A stretch of DNA of 64,000 nucleotides from Natrinema sp. DC36 (GCF_020405225.1 NZ_CP084472.1:3038001-3102000); one strand, 5' to 3'; shown: positions 10,841-20,173, counted from the stretch's first letter. Translations and numbers: made by a program. The notes: generated by a model from the letters alone, not told the origin.

Positions 10841-11821
10841 TCAGGGCTCGGACCGCTCCGGACTCGAGCGGCGCGCATCGGCTCGCGCCTCTGCGACGCT
10901 CCTCCCCTCGCGTAACACGGCGTCGACGAACAGTTCTCCCGCCTTGTACGACGATCGAACCATCGGGCCGCTCGCGCAGTACAGGAACCCTAACTCGTCC
11001 TCGGCGACGCGTCGCCACGTTTCGTACTTGTGGGGGTGGTCGTACCGCTGGACCTCGAGGTGGTCTCTCGACGGGCGCAGATACTGTCCGAGCGTGACGA
11101 TGTCGACGCCGCGCTCGCGCAGGTCGGCCAGCGTCTGATAGACCTCGTGGTCGTACTCGCCGTGGCCGAGCATGATCGAGGTCTTCGCGTAGATATCGGA
11201 CTCGCGCTCGACCTGCTCGAGGACAGAGAGGCTCTGCTCGTAGCCCGCGCGGCGATCGCGAACGGGGAACTGCAGGCGCTCGACGGTCTCGACGTTGTGC
11301 GCGATCACGTCGGGTTCGGCGTCGATGATCTTTCGGACGAGGCGTTCTTCGCCCTGGAAGTCCGGAATGAGAACTTCGACGAGGATGCCGGGATGACGGT
11401 CCTTGATTTCGCGGATCGTCTCGGCGAAATGTCCCGCACCCTGATCCGGGAGGTCGTCACGGTCGACGCTCGTGAGGACGACGTAGTCGAGGCCGATCTC
11501 GGCGACCGCTTCGGCGACGTTCGCGGGTTCGTCGGGATCGAGCGGCTCCATCCCGCCCGTTTTCACGTCGCAGAAATTGCAGGCTCGGGAGCAGCGGTCG
11601 CCCATCAGCATGAAGGTCGCCGTCCCGCCACTGCCGTCGCCGGACCCCGCGGTTCCGTCGGGACCGGCGCGGCCCGACCAGCACTCGCCCAGGTTCGGGC
11701 AGTTGGCCTCCTCGCAGACGGTGTGCAGGCCGTGTTCCCGCAGCGTCTCACGGATGCCGGCGAACTCCTGGCCCGACGGCGGACGGCTCTTCAGCCAGTC
11801 GGGTTTGCGCGCACGGCTCAT
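10841..11821 (-). CDS. lipA: Lipoyl synthase
   Basis: This 326-aa radical-SAM enzyme inserts two sulfurs into the octanoyl group of E2 and other lipoyl proteins. It has the auxiliary cluster motif CEEANCPNLGEC, the radical-SAM motif CSRACNFC, and the C-terminal RSSYKAGE signature whose serine ligates the auxiliary cluster. A Gly/Ser-rich insert (about residues 50-66) follows the first motif. Its position just upstream of the 2-oxoacid dehydrogenase operon, whose E2 has a lipoyl lysine, matches the pathway. Confidence 0.97.
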   Translation of the reverse strand: MSRARKPDWLKSRPPSGQEFAGIRETLREHGLHTVCEEANCPNLGECWSGRAGPDGTAGSGDGSGGTATFMLMGDRCSRACNFCDVKTGGMEPLDPDEPANVAEAVAEIGLDYVVLTSVDRDDLPDQGAGHFAETIREIKDRHPGILVEVLIPDFQGEERLVRKIIDAEPDVIAHNVETVERLQFPVRDRRAGYEQSLSVLEQVERESDIYAKTSIMLGHGEYDHEVYQTLADLRERGVDIVTLGQYLRPSRDHLEVQRYDHPHKYETWRRVAEDELGFLYCASGPMVRSSYKAGELFVDAVLREGRSVAEARADARRSSPERSEP

Positions 11822-11987
11822 ATTCGAGTATCGAGCCGCGAAGTGAAAAACCGTGGTGATCTCACGGCCGACGCCGCGACAGCAGGGGCAGAACGTGTCG
11901 TCAAAACGTCTGAATTTCAGTTATATCGCCGTTAATCGGTCCGTTCTCCCGATAGCTTTACGGACGGGTACCGAATAGGCGCGGCCG

Positions 11988-12503
11988 ATGGCTTTCGGCT
12001 CGACACCAGACTGGTTTCACATCAGCGACGACGAGAGTATCGTCTGGGAGAGCCGCCCCCATCCGGTCACAATGGGGATTCGACTGCCGATCGGGATCGG
12101 GGTCGCACTCGTCGGCTTTCTCGTCGCCGGCTGGAGCGGGACCGACGGCATCGGCCCCTTGACGATACTCGGACTCCTCCTGATCATCGTCGGCGCGGTC
12201 GTCGCGTCCGTCCGCTATCTCGTCTGGACGAACACCCGCTACGTCATCACCTCCTCCGAGCTCTACAAGAAACGCGGGATCGTCTCGAGGGACGTTACTC
12301 AGTTTCGCCTCGAGCGGGTCCAGAACACCAGCCTGCGCCAGTCGGGGATCGGTCGCCTGCTGGGCTACGGCGACCTGACCGTCTACACCGCCGGCTCCGG
12401 CGAACCGGAGCTGACCTTCGAACGCGTTCCCAAGCCAGAACGGGCGAGCAGCCAGCTCAGCGACCAGCTCGAGCACGTCGCGACAGATAGAACAGCCGTC
12501 TGA
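11988..12503 (+). CDS. PH (YdbS/DUF304-type) domain membrane protein
   Basis: This 171-aa protein has two adjacent transmembrane helices (about residues 32-50 and 58-77). They are followed by a bacterial-PH (DUF304) domain with the typical TRYVITSSELYKKRGIVSRDVTQFRLERVQNTSLRQS segment, which spans membrane-proximal beta strands. YdbS-like proteins are membrane-associated and of uncertain role. It is divergent from lipA with a 166-nt shared promoter gap and appears monocistronic. Confidence 0.85.
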   Translation: MAFGSTPDWFHISDDESIVWESRPHPVTMGIRLPIGIGVALVGFLVAGWSGTDGIGPLTILGLLLIIVGAVVASVRYLVWTNTRYVITSSELYKKRGIVSRDVTQFRLERVQNTSLRQSGIGRLLGYGDLTVYTAGSGEPELTFERVPKPERASSQLSDQLEHVATDRTAV

Positions 12504-12637
12504 GCGACGACTCGGAATCCGGGAAGCGCGTCGTCGACCCTCCTTCTCTGCCAGGGAGACGCTCGAGTGGACGGTGACAGCCTCGGAACGACCGATGAAC
12601 CAAAGCACATTAGATCGAGTATGTCCTAGGAGGTGCA

Positions 12638-13234
12638 ATGTATTCATATCTGACAATGTCCGAAGAGGGGCCGGTATCGCGGGGCTCGAGTGTTGCAGCG
12701 AGTGCGGGACTCGGCGTCTTCGCCGCCGCGCTCGGCTATCTCATCACATACCTGCTGATCGGGAACGAGGTACGCGAGGCCAGCGAGGATATCGCCACCT
12801 GGAAGGGGGTCGCTTGGTACTTCTACGAGGCCCACATGGTCGATATCGAGGCCAGCGGACAGGCTGGCCCGTTCAGCGGGACGGATATCCTCAACCTCAT
12901 CGCCGAGTCGAGTAGTTCGAGCGCCGACCTGTTGTACGTGCTTCCCCCGCTCGCGTTGTTCGGAGTCGGTGCGTTCCTGGCCGTGCGGTGGAACGTTACT
13001 GCTCTCGACGAGGCCGTCATCGCCGGTGCACCGGTGACCATCGGGTACGCCGTGATTATGGGCCTCGGTGCGGTCGTCGCCGAAACCAACATCGAAGCGT
13101 CCGCGTTCGGGATCGAAGCCACCGGCTCGATCGGGCCGGCACTCCTGCCCGCGATCGTGCTCGGCGGCATACTGTACCCGCTGATATTCGCCACCGCGGG
13201 GGCTGCGATCGCCGCTGCCGTCAATACGCGATAG
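12638..13234 (+). CDS. Hypothetical multi-pass membrane protein
   Basis: This 198-aa protein has about five hydrophobic segments (residues about 23-42, 98-117, 127-152, 165-182 and near the C-terminus). A hydrophilic external loop holds WKGVAWYFYEAHMVDIEA. The ATG at 12638 is chosen because the strong SD-like GGAGGTG sits immediately upstream; an internal ATG at 12656 is the alternative. I recognise a haloarchaea-specific family but no function. A 100-nt gap follows before the helicase. Confidence 0.65.
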   Translation: MYSYLTMSEEGPVSRGSSVAASAGLGVFAAALGYLITYLLIGNEVREASEDIATWKGVAWYFYEAHMVDIEASGQAGPFSGTDILNLIAESSSSSADLLYVLPPLALFGVGAFLAVRWNVTALDEAVIAGAPVTIGYAVIMGLGAVVAETNIEASAFGIEATGSIGPALLPAIVLGGILYPLIFATAGAAIAAAVNTR

Positions 13235-13341
13235 ACACCGCGCTGTGAGGGAGACACGAAGTGCCACGAGAGAGGTTCGATGGCGACTGGATTGCGACTC
13301 GAAGGAAACGCCTTTGACCCGGCACTCCCCCTTACCGTGTG

Positions 13342-15702
13342 ATGGAGGTCGCCGAGGTTCTCCCCGAATTCGCCGACGCTTTCGCCTTCGAGGAGTTCAA
13401 CCGGATGCAACGCGAGGCACTGCCCGCACTGCTCGAGTCCGAGGAGAACGTGGTCGCGAGCGCGCCCACGGCCTCGGGGAAGACGGCGCTCGCGGAACTG
13501 GCGATCTGTAAAGCGCTCGCCGACGGCGGCACGGCGCTGTTTATCGCTCCGATGCGAGCGCTGACCAACGAGAAGGAAGACGACTGGGACCGGTTCGAGG
13601 ACCTCGATTACTCGGTGTACGTCGTCACCGGCGAGCGCGACCTGAACCCCCGCCGCGCGCGCCGGGCGGACATCCTCGTGATGACCCCCGAGAAACTCGA
13701 CTCGGCGACCCGCAAACACGATTCACGACGCTACGATTTCGTCACCGATATCGACGTCTGCGTCATCGACGAGGTGCACCTGCTGGACGCGGATCGGCGG
13801 GGCTCCGTGCTCGAGGTGACGATTTCCCGGCTCCGGCGGCTCTGCGAACCCCGAATCGTCGCGCTGTCGGCAACGATGCCGAACATCGACGACGTGGCGG
13901 CGTGGCTCGACGCGCCCGAGGAGACGACCTTCGAGTTCGGCGAGGAGTACCGACCCGTCGACCTCAACGCGGGCGTCAAGACCTACACCCACGGCGACAA
14001 CTCCTTCGCGGACAAGTACCGCCGCCTGTATCGAGCGCTCGACCTCGCGGAACCCCACCTCCGGGAGGACGGCCAGTCGCTCGTCTTCGTCTCCTCCCGG
14101 CAAGACACCGTTCAGGCCGCGAAGAAGGCCAGAGACGAGATCGCCGAGCGAGATATTCCGATGGGGGCTCGCGGCGACTACGACTTTCACACCGAATCGA
14201 AGGACCTCGAGAACGACACGCTCCGCAAGTCGGCGCTCGACGGGGTGGCCTTCCACCACGCCGGCCTCTCGAAGAACGACCGGGACCTCGTCGAGGAGTG
14301 GTTCAAGCAGGGCCACATCGAACTCCTCTTTTCCACCTCGACGCTGGCCTGGGGCGTCAACCTGCCCGCCCGCTGCGTCGTAATTCGGGACACGAAACTG
14401 CACGACCCCCTCGAGGGCGAGGTCGACATGAGCCCGCTAGACGTGCTCCAGATGCTCGGTCGCGCCGGGCGGCCGGGGTACGACGACATCGGCTACGGGT
14501 GGGTGGTCTGCGATACGGCCGAGGCCGACAAGTACCGCCGGCTGCTCCGCGACGGGAAGGAGATCGAGTCCCGACTGGCCGAGAGCCTGGAGACCCACCT
14601 CAACGCCGAGATCGCGATGGGGACCATCACCGATCTCGAGGACGTGATGGACTGGCTCGAGACGACGTTTTACTACGTCCGCGGCCAGTCAAAACCCGAC
14701 GACTACGACTTCCCCAATCTCCGCCAGCGGGTGCGAGACTGTCTCGAGGGGCTGGTCGATCGGGGTTTCGTCGAGACCGGCGAGGACCTCTCGATCGAGG
14801 CGACGGCACGGGGCGTGTTGACCTCGAAGTACTACCTCAGACTCGATACGGCGGCCCGCTTCGCGGCGCTGTGCGATCGCGTCGGGAGCGAGGGGGACGA
14901 CGAACTCGAGGCGAGCGACATCCTCGCGACGGTCGCGACCGCCGAGGAGTTCGACTCGGTGTCGGCCCGACAGGACGAACGCGACGCGGTCAACGCGGTG
15001 CTCGTGGGCGAGGACACGGAGGAACTCGACGCGGGCGAGCGGAAGGTACTCGCGATCCTCCGCGGAGCTGCCAGCGGGTCCACGCCCGCGGAACTCCGCA
15101 GCGACGCGTGGGTGATTCGACAAAACGCCACGCGGCTCCTCTCGGCGCTCGGGGCGTTCCTCGATCGCTTCGTCGGGCCCCACGCCGCGAACCTCGCGCG
15201 ACAGGTCGAGGCCCGCATCGAAAACGGCGTCGCGGAGGACGCCGTCGGGCTGACCGCCATCGACGGCGTCGGCCCGGGTCGCGCGAGCAAACTGGCGAAA
15301 GAGGGGCTGTCGACGCCCGGCGACATCATCGATGCGGGCGTCGGAGGGCTCGTCGACGCCGGGCTCTCTGAGGGCGTCGCCGAGCGCGTCTACGAGGGCG
15401 CCCAGTCGCTCCCCGCGGTCGAAATCGAGTGGGGGCAGTTCCCCGACAGCGTCGCGACGGGCGAAAACGAGGTCTGCGAGGTTACGGTGCGAAACGTCGG
15501 CGAACCGGCCCGCGCCGGTATCCGGGTGATGGTCAATGACGTGGAGATGACGAGTACGAACCTCTACCTGCGTAACGAGGAGACCGTTCCCGTCGGCGTC
15601 TTCGGTGCCGACGCCGAGGAACTCGAGTTCACCGTCAGCGTCGCCTTCCCCGAGACGCCGCTGATTCCGATCGAATCGAGTCGGACGGTCGACGTTCGAT
15701 AG
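13342..15702 (+). CDS. Ski2/Hel308-like DEVH helicase
   Basis: This 786-aa superfamily-2 helicase is probably involved in DNA or RNA unwinding in repair or restart. Motif I is APTASGKT (residues 41-48), motif II is DEVH (143-146), motif III is LSATMPN, and motifs V-VI include TSTLAWGVNLPAR and QMLGRAGRPGYD. A winged-helix/ratchet region and a helix-hairpin-helix (TAIDGVGPGRASKLAKEG, about 636-655) follow. The last 100 residues look like a beta-sandwich (CARDB/Sec63-like). A GTG lies directly before the ATG at 13342, so the start is uncertain by one codon. It is probably the second haloarchaeal Ski2-like helicase rather than canonical Hel308. Confidence 0.88.
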   Translation: MEVAEVLPEFADAFAFEEFNRMQREALPALLESEENVVASAPTASGKTALAELAICKALADGGTALFIAPMRALTNEKEDDWDRFEDLDYSVYVVTGERDLNPRRARRADILVMTPEKLDSATRKHDSRRYDFVTDIDVCVIDEVHLLDADRRGSVLEVTISRLRRLCEPRIVALSATMPNIDDVAAWLDAPEETTFEFGEEYRPVDLNAGVKTYTHGDNSFADKYRRLYRALDLAEPHLREDGQSLVFVSSRQDTVQAAKKARDEIAERDIPMGARGDYDFHTESKDLENDTLRKSALDGVAFHHAGLSKNDRDLVEEWFKQGHIELLFSTSTLAWGVNLPARCVVIRDTKLHDPLEGEVDMSPLDVLQMLGRAGRPGYDDIGYGWVVCDTAEADKYRRLLRDGKEIESRLAESLETHLNAEIAMGTITDLEDVMDWLETTFYYVRGQSKPDDYDFPNLRQRVRDCLEGLVDRGFVETGEDLSIEATARGVLTSKYYLRLDTAARFAALCDRVGSEGDDELEASDILATVATAEEFDSVSARQDERDAVNAVLVGEDTEELDAGERKVLAILRGAASGSTPAELRSDAWVIRQNATRLLSALGAFLDRFVGPHAANLARQVEARIENGVAEDAVGLTAIDGVGPGRASKLAKEGLSTPGDIIDAGVGGLVDAGLSEGVAERVYEGAQSLPAVEIEWGQFPDSVATGENEVCEVTVRNVGEPARAGIRVMVNDVEMTSTNLYLRNEETVPVGVFGADAEELEFTVSVAFPETPLIPIESSRTVDVR

Positions 15703-15771
15703 CTGGGTGCGATCGACGGCCGATAGAGAGGTGGTCGACACCGCTACTCCCGCTCGGCCAGTTCGATGCTG

Positions 15772-16428
15772 TTACTCGCGATCCGCCAGTTCGAGGACGC
15801 GCTCTCGCAGTTCAGCGGGCGAATCGACGATCTGATCGGCCGGCGACCGATCGATGTCGCCGTGGGCGGCGATCCGGTACGCGATTACGCACGTCCCGGC
15901 TCGAGCGGCCGCCTCGATCCCGTTCGCCGAGTCTTCGACGACGATGCACGCGTCGGCCGGGGCACCGATTTCGTCCGCCGCATATTCGAAGACGTCGGGA
16001 GCCGGCTTGCTCGCGGCGTCGATATCGTCGGCGCTGATCACGCGGTCGAACGACCCCTCGAGGTCGAACTCCTCGAGGACCATGCCGATCCAGTCGTGTG
16101 GCGACGACGAAACGAGCGCCGTGGGGACGCCGCGGTCGTCCAGTTCGGCGAGGAGGTCGTGCAGACCGTCGAGCGCTTCGGCGCGCTCGGTGTAGATCTC
16201 CTCGGCTGCCTCGTTGAACCGCCGGACGAACTCCTCGCGGGAGAGAGCGGTTCCGTACTCCGCCTCGAGATAGTCGTAGATCTCGCGGAAGTTCATCCCG
16301 CTCGTCTCGGCGAGGTCGACGTTCTCGTCGGGGACAGCCGCGGGGAAAAGTTCCTCGCGTTCGAAATCGACCCAGTAGTCTTCGCTGTTGACGAGCACCC
16401 CGTCCATATCGAAGAGCACAGCAGTCAT
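15772..16428 (-). CDS. HAD-superfamily phosphatase (beta-phosphoglucomutase/Gph-like)
   Basis: This 218-aa protein has the HAD motifs in order: nucleophile DMDGVLVNSED, motif II LVSSSPH, the motif III lysine in KPAPD, and motif IV VVEDSANGIEAA. A helical cap lies between motifs I and II (C1 cap, residues about 18-85). It probably hydrolyses a small phosphorylated metabolite; the substrate is not predictable. It converges with the helicase gene, leaving only 69 nt. Confidence 0.9.
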   Translation of the reverse strand: MTAVLFDMDGVLVNSEDYWVDFEREELFPAAVPDENVDLAETSGMNFREIYDYLEAEYGTALSREEFVRRFNEAAEEIYTERAEALDGLHDLLAELDDRGVPTALVSSSPHDWIGMVLEEFDLEGSFDRVISADDIDAASKPAPDVFEYAADEIGAPADACIVVEDSANGIEAAARAGTCVIAYRIAAHGDIDRSPADQIVDSPAELRERVLELADRE

Positions 16429-16596
16429 GTATGCCGGGCTATTCGATCCCCGCGTATAGCCGTTTGGCAGGCAGCAGGGGGCGTGACGGGAGCGGGACGG
16501 GAGCGGGACAGAGCCGTTCGAACAGATCGGATCCCGCTCCTCCGAACGCGTTCCTCGGCACCCGATTGACGGATCGGCGGCCGACGCGCTTGAGTG

Positions 16597-17055
16597 CTAC
16601 TCGTAGTAATCCAGTCGTTCCACCACGTCGGCGAACGCGACGTTTTCCTGTACCTGGGTGATTTCGATCCGCACCCGCTCTCCCTTGTCCGTCCCGGAAA
16701 CGATGACGACGAATCCGCGCTCGACGCGCGTGATGCCGTCTCCCTGATCGCCGACGTCCTCGATCTCCACCGTCCGGGTTTCGCCCGCTTCGACGGGCGG
16801 TTCCAGCGAGCCGTGTGTTTGGGACGATCGCCGGTCCGCCGTCGCCATCGCGTTTCGCTCCGTCTCCGCTGTGGGCTCCTGTTGTCCCTCGTCGTTCGAA
16901 TCCGTCGAGGGAGACAACACGGCGACTCGGTACGGCCGTCCCTCCTCTACATCGCCGAGTTGGAGTTCTCGTTTGGGAACCTCGACGACGTACGATTCGT
17001 CTCGCTCCTCTACTTGTCCGGAAAACAGACAGAGAAGTTGATCGGATATCTTCAT
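16597..17055 (-). CDS. TRAM-domain protein
   Basis: This 152-aa protein ends in a TRAM domain (about residues 95-150: GETRTVEIEDVGDQGDGITR...FVVIVSGTDKGERVRIEITQVQENVAFADVVE), an OB-like RNA-binding fold. The N-terminal segment MKISDQLLCLFSG is characteristic of the haloarchaeal version; this is why the ATG at 17055 is preferred to one 30 nt upstream. A low-complexity Ser/Glu linker joins the halves. It probably binds RNA, possibly as an RNA chaperone. Confidence 0.85.
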   Translation of the reverse strand: MKISDQLLCLFSGQVEERDESYVVEVPKRELQLGDVEEGRPYRVAVLSPSTDSNDEGQQEPTAETERNAMATADRRSSQTHGSLEPPVEAGETRTVEIEDVGDQGDGITRVERGFVVIVSGTDKGERVRIEITQVQENVAFADVVERLDYYE

Positions 17056-17242
17056 TGGATGTCCTTGTCCCATAGGAACAGTCATGTTCCCTTGAGTCTA
17101 CTGAATACGTCGACTCGGTGTCCGGTCGCTCGAGCCCGTCCGATGGTCCCGCCTTTTCCCCGCAATCCTGCTCGCAACGAGCGGAACCACGTCCCGTTCC
17201 GGAATCGCGTTACGCGGTCGGCACGCTCGAGACGGGAGTGCG

Positions 17243-17839
17243 TCAGTCGACGACCTCGCCGCGGCGCTCGTGTTCCATCTCCGTTTCGACCGCCGCGGCG
17301 ATCTCCGCGCCGAACTCGCGCTCGAGGAGCCACAGCGCCAGATCGATCCCCGCGGTCACGCCCCCGGCGGTGAGCACGTCGCCGTCGTCCACGACGCGCG
17401 CGTCGACTACCTCCCCAGCGGCGGCCCTGAGGTCCTCGATCGCGACCCGATGAGTGGTCGCGGGCCGGCCCTCGAGCAGGCCCGCTTCGGCCAGCACCAT
17501 CGCGCCGGTACAGATCGAGGCGACGGTCGCGCCGGCGGTGGCGCGCTCGGCGACCGCCGCGGGCAGGCGCTCGTCCTCGACGGCGGCCCGGACGCCGCTG
17601 TCCGCGGTCGTCCACCCGCCGCCGGGGACGAGCAGGAGATCCGGTCGGCCGATCGTTCCGTCCGGCTCGACGCGAAGGCCGTGACTCGCCGTCACGAGAT
17701 CCGTTTCCGCGAGCGCGACCAGTCGCGTCTCGATCGACGCACCGGCCTGGGTACCGTTCTGCAACACTTCGTAGGGACCGATCGCGTCGAGTTCGTCGAA
17801 GCCCTCGAACAGGACGATTTCGGCAGTCAGGTCGACCAT
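17243..17839 (-). CDS. DJ-1/PfpI family protein
   Basis: This 198-aa class-I glutamine-amidotransferase-like protein carries the nucleophile elbow in VASICTGAMVLAEAGLLEGRPATTH. The cysteine of SICTG and the downstream His match the isonitrile-hydratase/AraC-associated subgroup of the DJ-1/PfpI family. The N-terminus (AEIVLFEGFDELDAIGPYEVL) contains the conserved acidic residue near the Cys. The reaction is unknown. It stands alone, 187 nt from the TRAM gene. Confidence 0.88.
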   Translation of the reverse strand: MVDLTAEIVLFEGFDELDAIGPYEVLQNGTQAGASIETRLVALAETDLVTASHGLRVEPDGTIGRPDLLLVPGGGWTTADSGVRAAVEDERLPAAVAERATAGATVASICTGAMVLAEAGLLEGRPATTHRVAIEDLRAAAGEVVDARVVDDGDVLTAGGVTAGIDLALWLLEREFGAEIAAAVETEMEHERRGEVVD

Positions 17840-18011
17840 ACGTGAGCGTCGCTCGCACCGGAGAAACCCGTTTCGTCCGTGCTAGATAGTGACTCGAAAG
17901 GGCGGCCCTCGAGTCGTATCGCCGACGCGCCGGCGCATCGGCCCACCGGATTCATCGGGATAGTGTGACCCGCCGATCGTCACCGGCGCGATCCGATTCG
18001 GTCCGCGTTGA

Positions 18012-18066
18012 ACGGGCTCAAACGCGCGAAAACGTCCGTCAAACGGCTTCAAACGCTCGAAAATCG
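18012..18066. repeat. Short direct repeat upstream of secreted acidic protein
   Basis: Two imperfect copies, each about 23 nt and starting 31 nt apart, contain CTCAAACGCGCGAAAA and TTCAAACGCTCGAAAA. They lie 60-110 nt before the next start codon. They could be an operator or only a local duplication. Confidence 0.4.
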
Positions 18067-18122
18067 GGTCCACGACACACCCCCTTCAAGTCCATCCGGC
18101 CACCGAGAGTCGGATGCAAGCC

Positions 18123-18677
18123 ATGAAACGAACAACGCTCATCGCAGCTGCCTGCGCAGTACTGATCGCGACAACCGGCTTCGCCGCTGCAGCGCCCGGA
18201 AGTGCACCCGTCTCCGTAGACGGGGGCGCGGATAGCACCGACGAAGCGAACGCAGACGAACGCGAGGATCGAAGCGAGAACGGATCCGCTGCCGGCGGTG
18301 CCGCCGACGAACGGAACGGACAGGGGCCCGCCGTCGACCTCCCTGATCAGGTCCCCGATCACGTGTCCGAAATCCACGATCGAATTTCGTCGTTCCTGAG
18401 CGGTGACCTCGAGGGATCGCTCGGCGACGCTGTCAGCGCGGTGACGCCGGATGACGACGAAACTGACGACGCCGACGAAAGCGAAGATGCCGACGAAAGC
18501 GGCGAGGCTGACGACACCGACGAAGACGACACCGACGACGACGAGTCACAGATAGACGACGACGACGACGATGACGAGCAGAACGATGACGAAGACGAGC
18601 AGACCGACGACGGCGAACAGAACGACGATGACGAACAGAACGAGTCGTCCGATAGCGACGAACAGTCTGACGCGTAA
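18123..18677 (+). CDS. Secreted Asp/Glu-rich protein
   Basis: This 184-aa protein has a signal peptide (KRTTLIAAACAVLIATTGFAAAA). A middle segment reads GPAVDLPDQVPDHVSEIHDRISSFLSGDLEGSLGDAVS. The last 80 residues are extreme low-complexity Asp/Glu/Ser. The ATG at 18123 gives the cleaner signal peptide; an in-frame ATG at 18114 is the alternative. The middle motif resembles the small secreted protein at 19816, suggesting a local family. A role in Ca2+ or salt binding at the surface is possible but unsupported. It is followed within 10 nt by a membrane-protein gene, so they are probably one operon. Confidence 0.7.
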   Translation: MKRTTLIAAACAVLIATTGFAAAAPGSAPVSVDGGADSTDEANADEREDRSENGSAAGGAADERNGQGPAVDLPDQVPDHVSEIHDRISSFLSGDLEGSLGDAVSAVTPDDDETDDADESEDADESGEADDTDEDDTDDDESQIDDDDDDDEQNDDEDEQTDDGEQNDDDEQNESSDSDEQSDA

Positions 18678-18687
18678 CTGACTCTCC

Positions 18688-19062
18688 ATGCCCACCCCAG
18701 TTTCGCCGATGGCGATCGGTCTCGAGGACCGACTGCTGACGTTCGCCGTGAGCCTGCTGGTCGGCGGTCTGGCCCTCCACGTCGCCGCCCGCGTCGTCGC
18801 TGACGCTCGGGACTACGGTCACGCGGTTTTGACCGCACTGTTCGGCGCGCTGGCCTGGGCGCTCCTCGAGCCGATACCGCTACTCGGCGGGCTGCTGGCG
18901 ATCGTCGCCTGGGTCGCGGTCGTCAAGTGGCGCTACCGACTCGGCTGGATCGGATCCAGCGCGACCGGTATCGCCGCCTGGGCGGCGGCCGTCGTCGTCC
19001 TCGCGGCCCTCGAGCTGATGGGTATCGGTTCGGTTTCGGCACTCGGCGTGCCGGGTGCCTGA
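18688..19062 (+). CDS. Four-helix membrane protein, paralogue 1
   Basis: This 124-aa protein has four predicted transmembrane helices and the motif pair WALLEPIPLLGGLLAIVAW and VVKWRY. It aligns along its whole length with the protein at 19360, and both end in GVPG plus one residue. That alignment favours the internal ATG at 18709 as the true start. It follows the secreted acidic protein by 10 nt. Function unknown. Confidence 0.7.
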   Translation: MPTPVSPMAIGLEDRLLTFAVSLLVGGLALHVAARVVADARDYGHAVLTALFGALAWALLEPIPLLGGLLAIVAWVAVVKWRYRLGWIGSSATGIAAWAAAVVVLAALELMGIGSVSALGVPGA

Positions 19063-19070
19063 AACGGGTT

Positions 19071-19185
19071 CCCGCTGACGCTCCCCTCCCCCGCTGAGCT
19101 TCTTTCCACCGAGCTTGCCCCGCTAACGCTTTCCTCCACCGGGCCTCTCCCGCTGACACGTTCTCCAGCGAACCTCCCACGCTGG
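19071..19185. repeat. Degenerate ~30-bp tandem repeat between membrane-protein paralogues
   Basis: CCCGCTGA/CCCGCTAA-type units recur at about 19071, 19089, 19118 and 19149, with a decayed one (CACGCTGG) near 19177. Spacing is about 28-31 bp, except the first (18 bp). Units share TTTCTCCACCG-like middles. The block lies in a 297-nt gap without a gene. Confidence 0.55.
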
Positions 19186-19359
19186 CATCGGAGACGACTG
19201 CAGTAGTATCGGTATCGACCACGATAGCAGTATTCGCATTGGATCAGTCGCTTCCGACGGAAGAGTTAGCGTCCGCGCTGACGGTCCAATCACCGTCGAC
19301 GCGCCAGCGGCGGTACTGAAAGGGGTTGATATAATCGTCTGGACGGCGAAGTGTGTGAC

Positions 19360-19710
19360 ATGGTCTCCATAATCGGATCACTCGTCGCCTTCGTGGTCGC
19401 ACTGCTCATCGGCGGGTTGGCGATCTTCGTCAGCGCGCGACTCATCGTCGACGTCGATGACTATTCACACGCGATCGTCACGGCCCTCCTCGGAGCGATC
19501 GCATGGGCGCTCACGTCGTGGATACCGCTTCTGGGTCCGATACTGGCACTGATCGCCTGGGTCTGGGTGATCAATTGGCGGTACCCCGGCGGCTGGGGAA
19601 CGGCCGCGGCCATCGGGCTCATCGCCTGGCTCGCCGCGCTCATCATCCTCCTGGTTCTCAACGCCGTCCTCGGCCTCGGCGTCGGAGCGTTCGGCGTCCC
19701 CGGCACGTAG
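19360..19710 (+). CDS. Four-helix membrane protein, paralogue 2
   Basis: This 116-aa integral membrane protein is a tandem paralogue of the protein at 18688. They share the positions of ALTSWIPLLGPILALIAW, VINWRY and a terminal FGVPGT. An upstream in-frame GTG at 19351 is possible, but the ATG at 19360 aligns with the paralogue. A TATA-like GATATAATCG lies about 30 nt before the start, so it may have its own promoter. Function unknown. Confidence 0.7.
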   Translation: MVSIIGSLVAFVVALLIGGLAIFVSARLIVDVDDYSHAIVTALLGAIAWALTSWIPLLGPILALIAWVWVINWRYPGGWGTAAAIGLIAWLAALIILLVLNAVLGLGVGAFGVPGT

Positions 19711-19815
19711 TGATCCGCAGTCGGCCGAAACCGATCGACAGTCGGCTCAAGTCGGATCGAATCGAGGTCACGAACTACCCGGTTGATGTGGGTGAGCGCC
19801 TCCCGTCCGATCGTG

Positions 19816-20058
19816 ATGCAGAGACAAACGATACTCGCGATCGTGGTCGCGCTCACACTCCTCACCGGCGCAACGGGAGCTGTAACAGCACAGTCAGCGG
19901 ACGGGCCACCAGACACCCTTCCGGATTCGGTACCGGCGTTCGTCTCCGACGTTCTCGAGGCGATAATTGACGCCGTCAGTAGCGGTATCGATTCGCTCGG
20001 CGAAGTCGTTCGGGACCTCACTGCCGGGAGCGGTGCGCCCGGACTGACGACGACGTGA
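19816..20058 (+). CDS. Small secreted protein with LPDSVPAFV motif
   Basis: This 80-aa protein has a clear signal peptide (QTILAIVVALTLLTGATGAVTAQ). A short mature part contains DTLPDSVPAFVSDVLEAIIDAVSSGIDSL. That part echoes the LPDQVPDHVSEIHDRI stretch of the secreted protein at 18123. The two secreted and two membrane paralogues therefore form a mirrored set (secreted, membrane, membrane, secreted). The start at 19816 gives the best signal peptide. Function unknown. Confidence 0.6.
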   Translation: MQRQTILAIVVALTLLTGATGAVTAQSADGPPDTLPDSVPAFVSDVLEAIIDAVSSGIDSLGEVVRDLTAGSGAPGLTTT

Positions 20059-20173
20059 AGTGACACCGAGTTTTCCATTTCGATCTGAATCGTCGTATCG
20101 AACGTTTACGGGCGACCACACACCGTAGTAGGACTTTCGTATGATTTAAGCGAAGTGGCAAGTACCGACACGT

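Noticed and set aside
17882-18073. A 63-codon minus-strand ORF before the secreted protein
   Set aside because: No motif, no promoter-like box at the right distance, and it overlaps the direct repeat; I consider it spurious.
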